This document shows, one piece after another, positions 1 to 5,903 of a stretch of 9,286 bases of DNA. A program made the translations under genes and the position numbers. The stretch's first letter is position 1; each line of letters starts with the position of its first letter. The notes under the pieces are model-generated. The model did no database searches and was not told where the DNA came from. It saw nothing but the letters and a program-made list of their open reading frames with translations. The DNA comes from Acidobacteriaceae bacterium (GTDB lineage: Bacteria; Acidobacteriota; Terriglobia; Bryobacterales; Bryobacteraceae): assembly GCA_019246575.1 (NCBI GenBank), contig JAFAQG010000297.1, forward strand, positions 1 to 9,286. The letters are read 5' to 3'.

Positions 1-892
1 CCCTGACGATCGGGCCGCCCAGCGAAGCCCCGTACTGTGCCTGAGTCAGAGGAAGATTCGTATTTGTAAGTGCGTTCGCGGCATCCAGCCGCTGATTGCG
101 GAAGAACCCGTAGGCATCGCCGTGCACCGAATCTGTGCCGCTCTTCGTGACGATGTTGATGTATCCAGCGAGAGCGCGGCCGAACTCCGCCTGGCCACCG
201 GAGGTGACCACCTGTAGCTCATTTACGACATCCAGGCCGTAGAAGCTGCCTACAAGTCCTGCAGCATCGTCGTTGGCCGACAATCCGTCGACTACGAAGC
301 TGTTGGAAAAGTTCCGCTGACTGTTAATCGAAATACCCTGGCCCGGTACCGCCGAGGTTTCGGCAAACAACTGCGTACTCGCGGTGTTCGTTGGAGAAGC
401 CGCTGGCGTAAGCAAAGCGATATCCAGAAAATTGCGCCCATTCATTGGAAGCTCGTTGATCTCCGCTTGCGATACGGTCTCCGCCAGCTGTGTTCTCGCG
501 TTATCGAGTACGGCTGCCTCGCCGTTAACAGTAACGTTAGTCTGGTTCGACGCAATTGCCAGCGCGATCCGGAGATCGAAGGCGGCGCCGACGGTGGCCT
601 TGAGCTGGTAGACGGCCTTCGCAAAACCGTCTTGCTCAACTCCGATCTCATACGAGCCGACGTGTAGGTACGGGAACCGGAACCGCCCATCTTGGTCCGT
701 TTCTGTCGTGGCGATGACGTTCATCTCGGTTTCGCGTGCCGTAACGCGCGCCCCTGGAACCACCTTGCCTGTGGGGTCCACGACACGTCCACTTACAGTT
801 GCGTAGTTGATCGTTTCCTGGGCAGACCCGATCCATAGACAACCACCGAATAGCGAGAGCGCAACCAGCCTGGCCGACACATTGTAAAACAC
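1..892 (-). CDS. Oar-like TonB-dependent receptor, N-terminal part (gene runs off the left edge)
   Basis: This is an open frame of 297 codons from a GTG at 892 to the window edge, with no stop. The product begins with a signal peptide (hydrophobic LVALSLFGGCLWIGSA, probable cleavage after residue 24, GSA/QE). A carboxypeptidase-regulatory-like beta-sandwich follows (about 31-115: ATVSGRVVDPTGKVVPGARV, then TDQDGRFRFPYLHVGSYEI). The receptor plug spans about 125-250, with ELPMNGRNF at 147-155, VVDGLSANDD at 200-209 and EFGRALAGYINIVTKSGT at 236-253. This order is typical of the large (about 1000-residue) TonB-dependent, Oar-like outer-membrane receptors expanded in Acidobacteriota. The beta-barrel would lie outside the window. 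The substrate cannot be told; such receptors take up siderophores, metal complexes or glycans through TonB/ExbBD energy. A GGAGG at 897-901 lies only 4 nt before the GTG at 892. GTG 880 is the alternative start but is about 16 nt from the same GGAGG. The gene lies downstream of the small exported protein at 972-1349 and may share its transcript. Confidence 0.93.
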   Translation of the reverse strand, partial: MFYNVSARLVALSLFGGCLWIGSAQETINYATVSGRVVDPTGKVVPGARVTARETEMNVIATTETDQDGRFRFPYLHVGSYEIGVEQDGFAKAVYQLKATVGAAFDLRIALAIASNQTNVTVNGEAAVLDNARTQLAETVSQAEINELPMNGRNFLDIALLTPAASPTNTASTQLFAETSAVPGQGISINSQRNFSNSFVVDGLSANDDAAGLVGSFYGLDVVNELQVVTSGGQAEFGRALAGYINIVTKSGTDSVHGDAYGFFRNQRLDAANALTNTNLPLTQAQYGASLGGPIVR

Positions 893-923
893 AACTCCTC
901 CGCTTAGGTACAAATAGCCATCC

Positions 924-943
924 CCTCGAACGCGGGTTCGAGG
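924..943. repeat. Perfect 8-bp inverted repeat between receptor and upstream gene
   Basis: The arms CCTCGAAC (924-931) and GTTCGAGG (936-943) are perfectly complementary around the 4-nt loop GCGG. The repeat lies 32 bp upstream of the receptor GTG. In the minus-strand transcript it would form a stable hairpin in the leader or intercistronic region. No T tract follows on either strand, so a classical terminator is unlikely. An operator, an mRNA processing or stability hairpin, or chance are all possible. Confidence 0.5.
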
Positions 944-950
944 TGTAACT

Positions 951-979
951 GAAAGAAAACTGTTGTCGCGTTTACGACA
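951..979 (-). terminator. Weak terminator or attenuator-like hairpin at the end of the Cys/His protein gene
   Basis: Read on the minus strand, TGTCG (979-975) and CGACA (968-964) form a 5-bp stem. Its loop carries the TAA stop codon (974-972) of the upstream gene. After a 4-nt gap comes the T-rich tract TTTTCTTT (959-952). The stem is short and the T tract is offset, so it is a poor intrinsic terminator at best. It could partly uncouple expression of the receptor from the small gene. Confidence 0.28.
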
Positions 980-1349
980 GGAGGTAAATCGGAGGACCGC
1001 GCTTTTGCCGTGACCGGCTAAACGACATACGGTAGCCCGGCTTGGTTCTTGCCGAAACGAGGGGATGATCTATTAGGCCGGCAAAAATCAGTGCCGCGTT
1101 AATCGACGCATGTAGCGGCGGCGTCGACTTCCCAACCGGATGCGAACGCCACGGACATTCGGTCGTGACCCCTATTGAGGAAGATTGCGTCGTCTCGGCG
1201 TCCATGCCGCGCATCGCACAGCGATGCTTTCCATCTCTGCGACAGCACGGTGGTATGGCGGAAGGGGCAGGAGCTAGCAATGCGGGCGCAACGATCGTCC
1301 AGTTAAATAGCAATGTAAGGACGAGGGCGATCGAGCGGCGCACTTTCAC
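972..1349 (-). CDS. Small exported Cys/His-rich protein with C-terminal RGPP motif (hypothetical)
   Basis: The product has 125 residues and starts at a GTG; a second in-frame GTG lies two codons later, and neither has a clear Shine-Dalgarno site. It has a basic start (MKVRR), a hydrophobic signal segment (6-24) and probable cleavage near the APAPSA stretch. A compact potential metal-binding motif follows, CCRRDGKHRCAM at 35-46 (Cys35, Cys36, His42, Cys44, Met46), with Cys65 and His70 further on. A short hydrophobic stretch (83-92) precedes a basic tail with SRSRQKRGPP at 111-120. From memory, this plan (signal peptide, CCRR-GKH-C-M, RGPP end) recurs in small uncharacterised acidobacterial proteins and recalls DUF2946-like proteins found near copper genes. 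I could not check this by search. The setting directly upstream of a TonB-dependent receptor fits a periplasmic metal-handling role, which is inference. Overlapping plus-strand frames lack such features. Confidence 0.75.
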   Translation of the reverse strand: MKVRRSIALVLTLLFNWTIVAPALLAPAPSAIPPCCRRDGKHRCAMRGMDAETTQSSSIGVTTECPWRSHPVGKSTPPLHASINAALIFAGLIDHPLVSARTKPGYRMSFSRSRQKRGPPIYLLS

Positions 1350-1402
1350 GAGTCTATCGCAAGGCGTCGACTCGCGGTTTTCTGTCTGTCAAAACGCGGA
1401 CG

Positions 1403-1428
1403 CTCGCTTCATTTCGCGAAAAGGCGAG
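1403..1428. repeat. Hairpin-forming inverted repeat in the divergent intergenic region
   Basis: CTCGCTT (1403-1409) pairs with AGGCGAG (1422-1428), with one G-T wobble. After a 2-nt bulge, TTT/AAA closes a CGCG loop, giving about 10 pairs in all. The core TTTCGCGAAA (1412-1421) is itself a perfect 10-bp palindrome and could be a dimeric repressor site. It lies 54-79 bp upstream of the Cys/His protein start, in its likely promoter or leader. Confidence 0.45.
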
Positions 1429-1451
1429 ACTAAGGCCACAGTTTCGAATAG

Positions 1452-1484
1452 TCCCAGTAGTACTCTGTAGGGTTATTACTGGGA
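1452..1484. repeat. 11-bp stem inverted repeat (TCCCAGTAGTA / TATTACTGGGA)
   Basis: The arms at 1452-1462 and 1474-1484 pair over 11 bp: ten Watson-Crick pairs, including 8 consecutive outer ones, plus one G-T wobble. The loop is 11 nt. It lies roughly in the middle of the divergent intergenic region. No T tract follows on either strand, which argues against a terminator. A regulator binding site or a leader RNA structure are the main options. Confidence 0.55.
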
Positions 1485-1563
1485 AATATGGATAAATTCG
1501 CAGGACTCTATAGGTGGCAAAGGGAAAGTTGTCCAGAACTGGGTTTGATTAAACCAAAATTTC

Positions 1564-1609
1564 GTGCAAATAGCGGCGGATAGCCGCAGATGTGTAAGCA
1601 TATTTGCAC
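1564..1609 (+). promoter_or_regulatory. Candidate structured leader element upstream of the subtilase
   Basis: GTGCAAATA (1564-1572) and TATTTGCAC (1601-1609) are perfect 9-bp inverted repeats. Nested between them, and stacked directly on the first arm, is a second hairpin, GCGGC (1573-1577), loop GGATA, GCCGC (1583-1587). A 13-nt unpaired strand (1588-1600) completes the junction. The element ends 88 nt before the subtilase start and is followed by further small hairpins at 1643-1660 and 1660-1671. If transcribed, this would be a two-stem leader RNA. I do not recognise a known riboswitch family in it. Function is unknown. Confidence 0.4.
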
Positions 1610-1680
1610 CCATTTAACTTTTCCGGACTTCTTTCACCTCATAGGTCGTGTTCCCGACCTGTGTTTACACAAATCGGTTT

Positions 1681-1687
1681 GGGGAGG
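1681..1687 (+). promoter_or_regulatory. Ribosome binding site that decides the subtilase start
   Basis: GGGGAGG lies 9 nt before the in-frame ATG at 1697. The ATG at 1604 has no comparable site and would add 31 residues in front of a proper signal peptide. The ATG at 1690 is out of frame. Confidence 0.75.
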
Positions 1688-1696
1688 TCATGTCAA

Positions 1697-2989
1697 ATGT
1701 CACCTCGTTTATTGCTTTCAGCTGTCCTCGGTTCTGCTTTCTGGACTCTGCCGGTTCAAGGGCAAGGCCGCGCCATCGTCCGAGTCAGCGGTGGGTCGAC
1801 GCAGATATCCGCCATTTGCGCAAGCATCGCCTGCAGCGTTACGGAAGCCATAGGTGATCCGCAAGATCAGGTATTCCTAGTCAGTTCTGCAACCGATAGC
1901 GGCAGCCTTGTTTCACAACTGTTAAACTTACCTGGAGTTGTCGATTGCGAGCCGGATCTGCTGGCCCAGTCGGCGGACTCCTATAGCGTTCCGGCCGCGC
2001 TGACGGATACGACCCCGGTGAATTATTTCGGAGTTACCGTGCCGCACGGGTACGTGAGCCAGCCGGCGGTTTGGCTCATTGGACTGAGCTACGCTCAAGC
2101 GGCATTCGGAGTAAGAGGCGCCGGTACCGTGGCCGTGATTGATACGGGGGTGGATGCAAATCATCCCGCACTGAAGCGGGTCGTGCTTCCCGGGTACGAT
2201 TTCACCCGTAATCAGAGCGGGGCCGACGAGACTGCGGACGTGGTCCTCTATGCGACACCTTCGACCAACGGCTCGCAGCCGTCATGGGTGAGTGGCCGTA
2301 CGGCTGCCGGCGTAGACCAATCGACGGCTGCGGTGGTGGACGGGAACCCGCAATACAGCGATTTTGGCCACGGCACGATGGTCGCGGGGGTGATCCACCT
2401 GGTAGCGCCCGCAGCACAGATTCTGCCGCTGAAGGCGTTTAGATCCGATGGCACCGGATATACTTCCGATATTCTGCGAGCGATCTATTATGCCATCGCA
2501 TTCAACGCCAATGTTCTAAATATGAGTTTTAATCTGGCCGCCTATTCGGCGGAAGTGGCCACCGCCCTGGACCTTGCGACCTCGAAAGGCATGGTTTCGG
2601 TTGCTGCGGCCGGCAACAGCGGCCAAGATACGGTGGTTTATCCGGCAGGCCTGCCGGATGTTATGGGAATAGCTTCAACGAGCAACTCTGACCAGCTTTC
2701 TTCGTTTTCTAATTACGGTCCGCAATTAGTTTGGGTCGGCGCACCCGGGGAAGGCGTCGTTACGACATATCCTTTCTCGGCCTATGCGGCGAGCTGGGGC
2801 ACTTCGTTCAGTACGCCCTTCGTTTCCGGCACGGTTGCGCTGCTGTTGAACGTGAATCAATTTTGCGGGCAAAGCCCGAGTGCGCAATCGACCGCGCACG
2901 CGAAGTTCATCAATTCCAATGTGGGTCACGGACGCCTGGATGTTTACCAGGCCGTGCTGGCGTGGCGTCAAGCGCTGGGCATGCACTGA
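1697..2989 (+). CDS. Secreted subtilisin-like (S8 family) serine protease
   Basis: The product has 430 residues from the ATG chosen by the Shine-Dalgarno site at 1681-1687. A signal peptide (MSPRLLLSAVLGSAFWTLPVQG) is probably cleaved near residue 22. A propeptide-like region follows (about 25-91) with IVRVSGG and LLNLPGVVDCEPDLL (75-89), resembling the inhibitory prodomains of fervidolysin-type subtilases. The catalytic domain keeps the full triad: Asp149 in VAVIDTGVD, His225 in DFGHGTMVAG and Ser370 in WGTSFSTP, with oxyanion Asn307 in AAAGNSG. Asp149 and His225 are about 76 residues apart, well over the roughly 32 in subtilisin, so there is an insertion rich in Ser/Thr/Asp (about 170-220). 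Three Cys residues (41, 46, 84) fall in the prodomain and one (390) near the end. No C-terminal anchor is seen, so it is probably released outside the cytoplasm. It stands alone, divergent from the receptor pair and ending 12 bp from the convergent ABC-F gene. Confidence 0.95.
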   Translation: MSPRLLLSAVLGSAFWTLPVQGQGRAIVRVSGGSTQISAICASIACSVTEAIGDPQDQVFLVSSATDSGSLVSQLLNLPGVVDCEPDLLAQSADSYSVPAALTDTTPVNYFGVTVPHGYVSQPAVWLIGLSYAQAAFGVRGAGTVAVIDTGVDANHPALKRVVLPGYDFTRNQSGADETADVVLYATPSTNGSQPSWVSGRTAAGVDQSTAAVVDGNPQYSDFGHGTMVAGVIHLVAPAAQILPLKAFRSDGTGYTSDILRAIYYAIAFNANVLNMSFNLAAYSAEVATALDLATSKGMVSVAAAGNSGQDTVVYPAGLPDVMGIASTSNSDQLSSFSNYGPQLVWVGAPGEGVVTTYPFSAYAASWGTSFSTPFVSGTVALLLNVNQFCGQSPSAQSTAHAKFINSNVGHGRLDVYQAVLAWRQALGMH

Positions 2990-3001
2990 GAAGACGCTGC
3001 C

Positions 3002-4927
3002 TCACGCGGTCGCTTCGATCTGCTCCGTCAGCTTCTCCCAAGCGGACATCGCCGTTTGCAATTCGGCGCGTTGTGCCTCTAACCGGCTCGCCAGGCGGGC
3101 TGCTGCTTCCGGGCCGCTGAAATCGGATAGGGCCAGCTCCGAGATCTGAATCTGCGATTCGAGTTCTGCGATGCTTTGCTCGAGTTCTTTGACTTGATCC
3201 TGCATTTGCTTCAGCTTGATGGGGTTGATCCGTTTTCCTGCGCTTTCGTGCTTCGGTATGGGGATGGGCTGCGCGGGCGGTACGCCAATGCGAACATCTT
3301 CCAGCGTTGGCCTATGCTCCGCGCCAGCCTCTTTGCGCCAGAGGTAGTCGGAATAATTTCCGGGAAACACGCGCACCTCGCCTTGTCCGATTTCGAACAC
3401 CCTGTTGGCCAGCTTCTCCAAAAAGTAGCGGTCGTGTGAGACGAAGACAACGGTGCCCGTAAACTCCTCCAGAGCTTCGAGCAGGACATCCTTGGCCCGC
3501 AGGTCCAGATGGTTCGTGGGCTCATCGAGCAGCAGAAAATTCGCCGGCCGCAGCAGCATCCGCGCCAGCGCGTAACGGTTCCGCTCGCCGCCTGAGAGCA
3601 CCTCGATCCGCTTGAATACGTCGTCTTCGCTGAACAGAAAGCATCCCAGAAGGTTGCGCAGCTCCGTTTCGGTGGTTCGCGGGGCGGCTTCTCTCAAGTC
3701 GTCCAGTATGCGGATGTGCGGGTCCAGTTCCTTGTACTGGTCTTGTGCAAAGTAATCAGGCTCGACATTATGGCCGAGTGTGTAGTCGCCGGCCGTTAGC
3801 GCTTCTGTGCGTGCAAGTAATTTGATCAGCGTCGATTTGCCCGCGCCGTTCACTCCGACGAGCGCGATCCTGTCGCCGCGCTCGATAGTGAAGTTCACAC
3901 CGCTGAAGACGTGTTTCGTGCCGTAACTTTTCGCCACGTCTTTAAACTGGGCCACAACGCGCCCGCTGGGCTTCGGCTGCGGAAATGTGAAGTGAATTGT
4001 TTTTTCTTCGGCAGGCAACTCGATCCGCTCAATCCGCTCCAGCTCTTTGATCCGGCTCTGCACCTGCTTGGCCTTGGTGGCCTGATAGCGGAACCGGTTG
4101 ATAAACGCCTCAAGCTGTTGAATCCTGTCCTGTTGATTTTTGTATGCCGCCTCGAGCTGCGCCAATCGTTCCGCCTTCTGTTGCCGGTATCTCTCGTAGT
4201 TTCCGGTATAGAAGTGGACCCGCTTGTTCCAAATCTCGATGATCTCGGTAACGGTCACGTCCAGGAAATACCGGTCGTGAGAAATAAGGATGTATGCGAA
4301 TTCGTAGTTATTCAGATAGTCTTCGAGCCAAGTCCGGGCTTCGAGGTCGAGATGATTCGTCGGCTCATCCAGGAGCAGCAGGTTGGGTTTTTCGAGCAGC
4401 AGCTTCGCAAGTGCGATGCGCATCTGCCATCCGCCCGAGAACTCTTCCGTGTGCCGCTGCCAGTCGTCTTTGCGAAATCCGAGACCTGCGAGGACGGCTC
4501 CCACCTGTGCCTCGATCGCGTACCCATCTCGCGTCCGAAATTCGTTATCGGCGCGCTCGAACCGCTCGGCTACGGCGTGGTACTCGCTGCTCGCAGGATC
4601 GAGCTCGCTCATGCGGGCGGCGAGCGCTTCGAGTTCCTGCTCCAGTTCCTTCAGACCCGCGAAAACCGTCATGCACTCGGCGAAAACGGTCCGACCACTA
4701 ACCTGGAGGCCGTCTTGCGGCAGGTAACCGATACGGATGCCCTTCATACCTGAGACTGAGCCATAGTCGAGTGACTCGATTCCCGCGATGACCTTTAGTA
4801 GCGTCGATTTACCCGTCCCGTTGCCGCCAACCAGTCCGGCGCGCTCCTTCGGCGTGATGAGCCAGTCGAGGCCTTCGAACAGGAGTTTGGGGCCGAACCG
4901 TTTCCCGGCTCCGGTGAGTTGCAGCAT
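3002..4927 (-). CDS. ABC-F family ATPase (ribosome-associated, two nucleotide-binding domains)
   Basis: The product has 641 residues and no membrane segments, with two ABC ATPase domains on one chain. Domain 1 has Walker A GGNGTGKST (34-42), signature FSGGWQMR (163-170), Walker B LLLLDEPTNHLD (183-194, catalytic Glu188) and His217. Domain 2 has Walker A GVNGAGKST (358-366), signature LSGGERNR (444-451), Walker B FLLLDEPTNHLD (464-475, Glu469) and His498. A charged helical linker (about 240-305) contains FINRFRYQATKAKQVQSRIK, the ABC-F linker that contacts P-site tRNA in studied members. A C-terminal coiled coil (about 568-640) resembles that of Uup or YheS-like proteins. Members act on ribosomes, resolving stalled states or giving antibiotic protection; which applies here is unknown, and all catalytic residues are present. 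ATG 4927 follows AGGAG closely. It is co-directional with accD, 47 bp downstream, and likely co-transcribed. Confidence 0.95.
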   Translation of the reverse strand: MLQLTGAGKRFGPKLLFEGLDWLITPKERAGLVGGNGTGKSTLLKVIAGIESLDYGSVSGMKGIRIGYLPQDGLQVSGRTVFAECMTVFAGLKELEQELEALAARMSELDPASSEYHAVAERFERADNEFRTRDGYAIEAQVGAVLAGLGFRKDDWQRHTEEFSGGWQMRIALAKLLLEKPNLLLLDEPTNHLDLEARTWLEDYLNNYEFAYILISHDRYFLDVTVTEIIEIWNKRVHFYTGNYERYRQQKAERLAQLEAAYKNQQDRIQQLEAFINRFRYQATKAKQVQSRIKELERIERIELPAEEKTIHFTFPQPKPSGRVVAQFKDVAKSYGTKHVFSGVNFTIERGDRIALVGVNGAGKSTLIKLLARTEALTAGDYTLGHNVEPDYFAQDQYKELDPHIRILDDLREAAPRTTETELRNLLGCFLFSEDDVFKRIEVLSGGERNRYALARMLLRPANFLLLDEPTNHLDLRAKDVLLEALEEFTGTVVFVSHDRYFLEKLANRVFEIGQGEVRVFPGNYSDYLWRKEAGAEHRPTLEDVRIGVPPAQPIPIPKHESAGKRINPIKLKQMQDQVKELEQSIAELESQIQISELALSDFSGPEAAARLASRLEAQRAELQTAMSAWEKLTEQIEATA

Positions 4928-4974
4928 CTCTCCTAAGCGTAGGGCACGGCCTAGGCGTTAGACCTGCGGGAGTC

Positions 4975-5826
4975 TTATGCCAGGAAGAAGTTGAGTGCGT
5001 TCGCGATGTACGGTTTGAGTTCTGCCCGGGGGACGACGGCGTCGAGGAAACCATGCTCGAGCAGAAACTCGCTACGCTGAAAACCTTCGGGAAGTTTTTG
5101 ACGGATGGTCTGTTCGATGACGCGCGGACCGGCGAAGCCGATCAGCGCGCCCGGTTCCGCTATGTTTACGTCGCCGAGCATGGCGAAACTGGCCGTGACG
5201 CCGCCGGTCGTAGGATCGGTCAACACGCTTATATAAGGAAGGCGCGCTTCGTCAAGGCGCATGAGGGCTGCCGAGAGTTTCGCCAGTTGCATGAGGCTAA
5301 TGGCCCCTTCCTGCATACGTGCGCCGCCGGAAGCGGAAACGATGATGAGGGGGGTGTTTTCCGCCAGGCAGCGCTCGATCGCTCGCGCGATTTTCTCGCC
5401 AACGACTGCGCCCATGCTGCCGGCGATGAACCTCAATTCCAGGGCACAGATGTGAACTCGGCGTCCGTCGAGGATACCGCTGGCAGCGATCACCGCATCA
5501 GGTAAATTGGTGATGCGGCGCATCTCCTCCAGCCGTTGTACGTAAGGCTTCGAGTCTACGAAGGAAAGCGGATCCGACGATTGCAGCTTGTCGTCATGGG
5601 TCTCGTATTTCCCATCGTCGAAGAGTTGCGCCAAACGCTCCGCCGCGCCAATCCGGAAGTGACGGCGGCACTTGGGGCAGACTTGCAGATTCTCTTCTAC
5701 TGCTTTACGCCAGATGATCTGGCCGCACGATTCACACTTCTGCCACAATCCCTCGGTACGAACACTCTTTTCGGCGTCGGTGACCGCGCCTTCGACCGAG
5801 GGCTTTTGCCGCGTGAACCACGCCAT
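4975..5826 (-). CDS. accD: Acetyl-CoA carboxylase carboxyltransferase subunit beta
   Basis: The product has 283 residues, the usual length for AccD. The N-terminal zinc ribbon has four Cys (31, 34, 50, 53; CESC...CPKC). The carboxyltransferase core follows, with DPLSFVDSKPYVQRL (85-99), the oxyanion-hole segment SASGGARMQEG (164-174), LTDPTTGGVTASFAMLGD (202-219) and FAGPRVIEQT (231-240). With AccA it transfers the carboxyl group from carboxybiotin on AccB to acetyl-CoA, giving malonyl-CoA for fatty-acid synthesis in the cytoplasm. The start ATG 5826 matches the family N-terminus (MAWF) but has no obvious Shine-Dalgarno site. Instead, an inverted repeat ends 5 nt upstream. The ABC-F gene follows after 47 bp. 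accA and folC are not in this window. Confidence 0.97.
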   Translation of the reverse strand: MAWFTRQKPSVEGAVTDAEKSVRTEGLWQKCESCGQIIWRKAVEENLQVCPKCRRHFRIGAAERLAQLFDDGKYETHDDKLQSSDPLSFVDSKPYVQRLEEMRRITNLPDAVIAASGILDGRRVHICALELRFIAGSMGAVVGEKIARAIERCLAENTPLIIVSASGGARMQEGAISLMQLAKLSAALMRLDEARLPYISVLTDPTTGGVTASFAMLGDVNIAEPGALIGFAGPRVIEQTIRQKLPEGFQRSEFLLEHGFLDAVVPRAELKPYIANALNFFLA

Positions 5827-5831
5827 TGAGA

Positions 5832-5860
5832 TCAGCCACTAAGCTATCACGCGTGGCTGA
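5832..5860 (-). promoter_or_regulatory. Inverted repeat abutting the accD start codon
   Basis: Read on the minus strand, TCAGCCAC (5860-5853) and GTGGCTGA (5839-5832) are perfect 8-bp complements around a 13-nt loop. The structure ends 5 nt before the accD ATG. It therefore covers the place where a Shine-Dalgarno site would sit. It could limit ribosome access or be a protein-binding site. This is inference from position only. Confidence 0.45.
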
Positions 5861-5874
5861 AATCGCCTTTGAGC

Positions 5875-5903
5875 ATGCGCCGCTCGGTAGAGCAGAAGCG
5901 CAT
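5875..5903 (-). terminator. Hairpin at the stop codon of the PEP-CTERM-like gene, no T tract
   Basis: ATGCGC (5875-5880) and GCGCAT (5898-5903) are perfect 6-bp inverted repeats that enclose a second stem, GCTC/GAGC (5882-5885 and 5890-5893, loop GGTA). The base of the stem reaches into the TGA stop of the PEP-CTERM-like gene. No run of T follows on the minus strand, so it is more likely an mRNA 3'-end stem or a weak transcription barrier than a classical intrinsic terminator. Confidence 0.3.

Larger units (their letters stand above)
1350..1696. other. Divergent intergenic region dense in inverted repeats
   Basis: These 347 bp separate the minus-strand Cys/His protein and receptor pair from the plus-strand subtilase. 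I find no convincing gene here. The region holds several inverted repeats: 1403-1428, 1452-1484, 1542-1555 (GGTTT/AAACC), 1564-1609 with a nested hairpin, 1643-1660 (AGGTCG/CGACCT) and 1660-1671 (TGTG/CACA). It must hold the promoters of both divergent units, but no -35/-10 pair stands out. An open frame from ATG 1604 is in frame with the subtilase, but its first 31 residues look non-coding. Confidence 0.6.

Noticed and set aside
1165..1470. Plus-strand open frame opposite the Cys/His protein
   Set aside because: It lacks a ribosome site and has no signal peptide or motif. The minus-strand frame has both a signal peptide and a conserved-looking Cys/His motif.
1514..1532. Sigma-54-like promoter (TGGCA ... 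GTTGT) upstream of the subtilase
   Set aside because: GG is present, but the -12 element lacks the GC dinucleotide at the required 10-nt spacing and the TT before it.
1452..1609. Possible MITE or insertion-sequence remnant because of paired inverted repeats
   Set aside because: The different inverted repeats share no sequence, no target-site duplication is visible and no transposase remnant is present.
1604..1696. N-terminal extension of the subtilase from ATG 1604
   Set aside because: It would put 31 unremarkable residues before a clear signal peptide and ignore the GGGGAGG site 9 nt before ATG 1697. It also starts inside an inverted-repeat arm.
3911..4753. Long plus-strand open frame (280 codons) opposite the ABC-F gene
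   Set aside because: It is antisense to a gene with all ABC-F motifs intact. Its translation has no domain or signal I recognise, and open antisense frames are common in GC-rich coding DNA.
5881..5903. tRNA D-arm-like string (GCTCGGTAGAGCA)
   Set aside because: It resembles a tRNA D-loop, but no T-arm (GGTTCGA), anticodon arm or acceptor pairing follows, and downstream sequence is the coding end of the PEP-CTERM-like gene.
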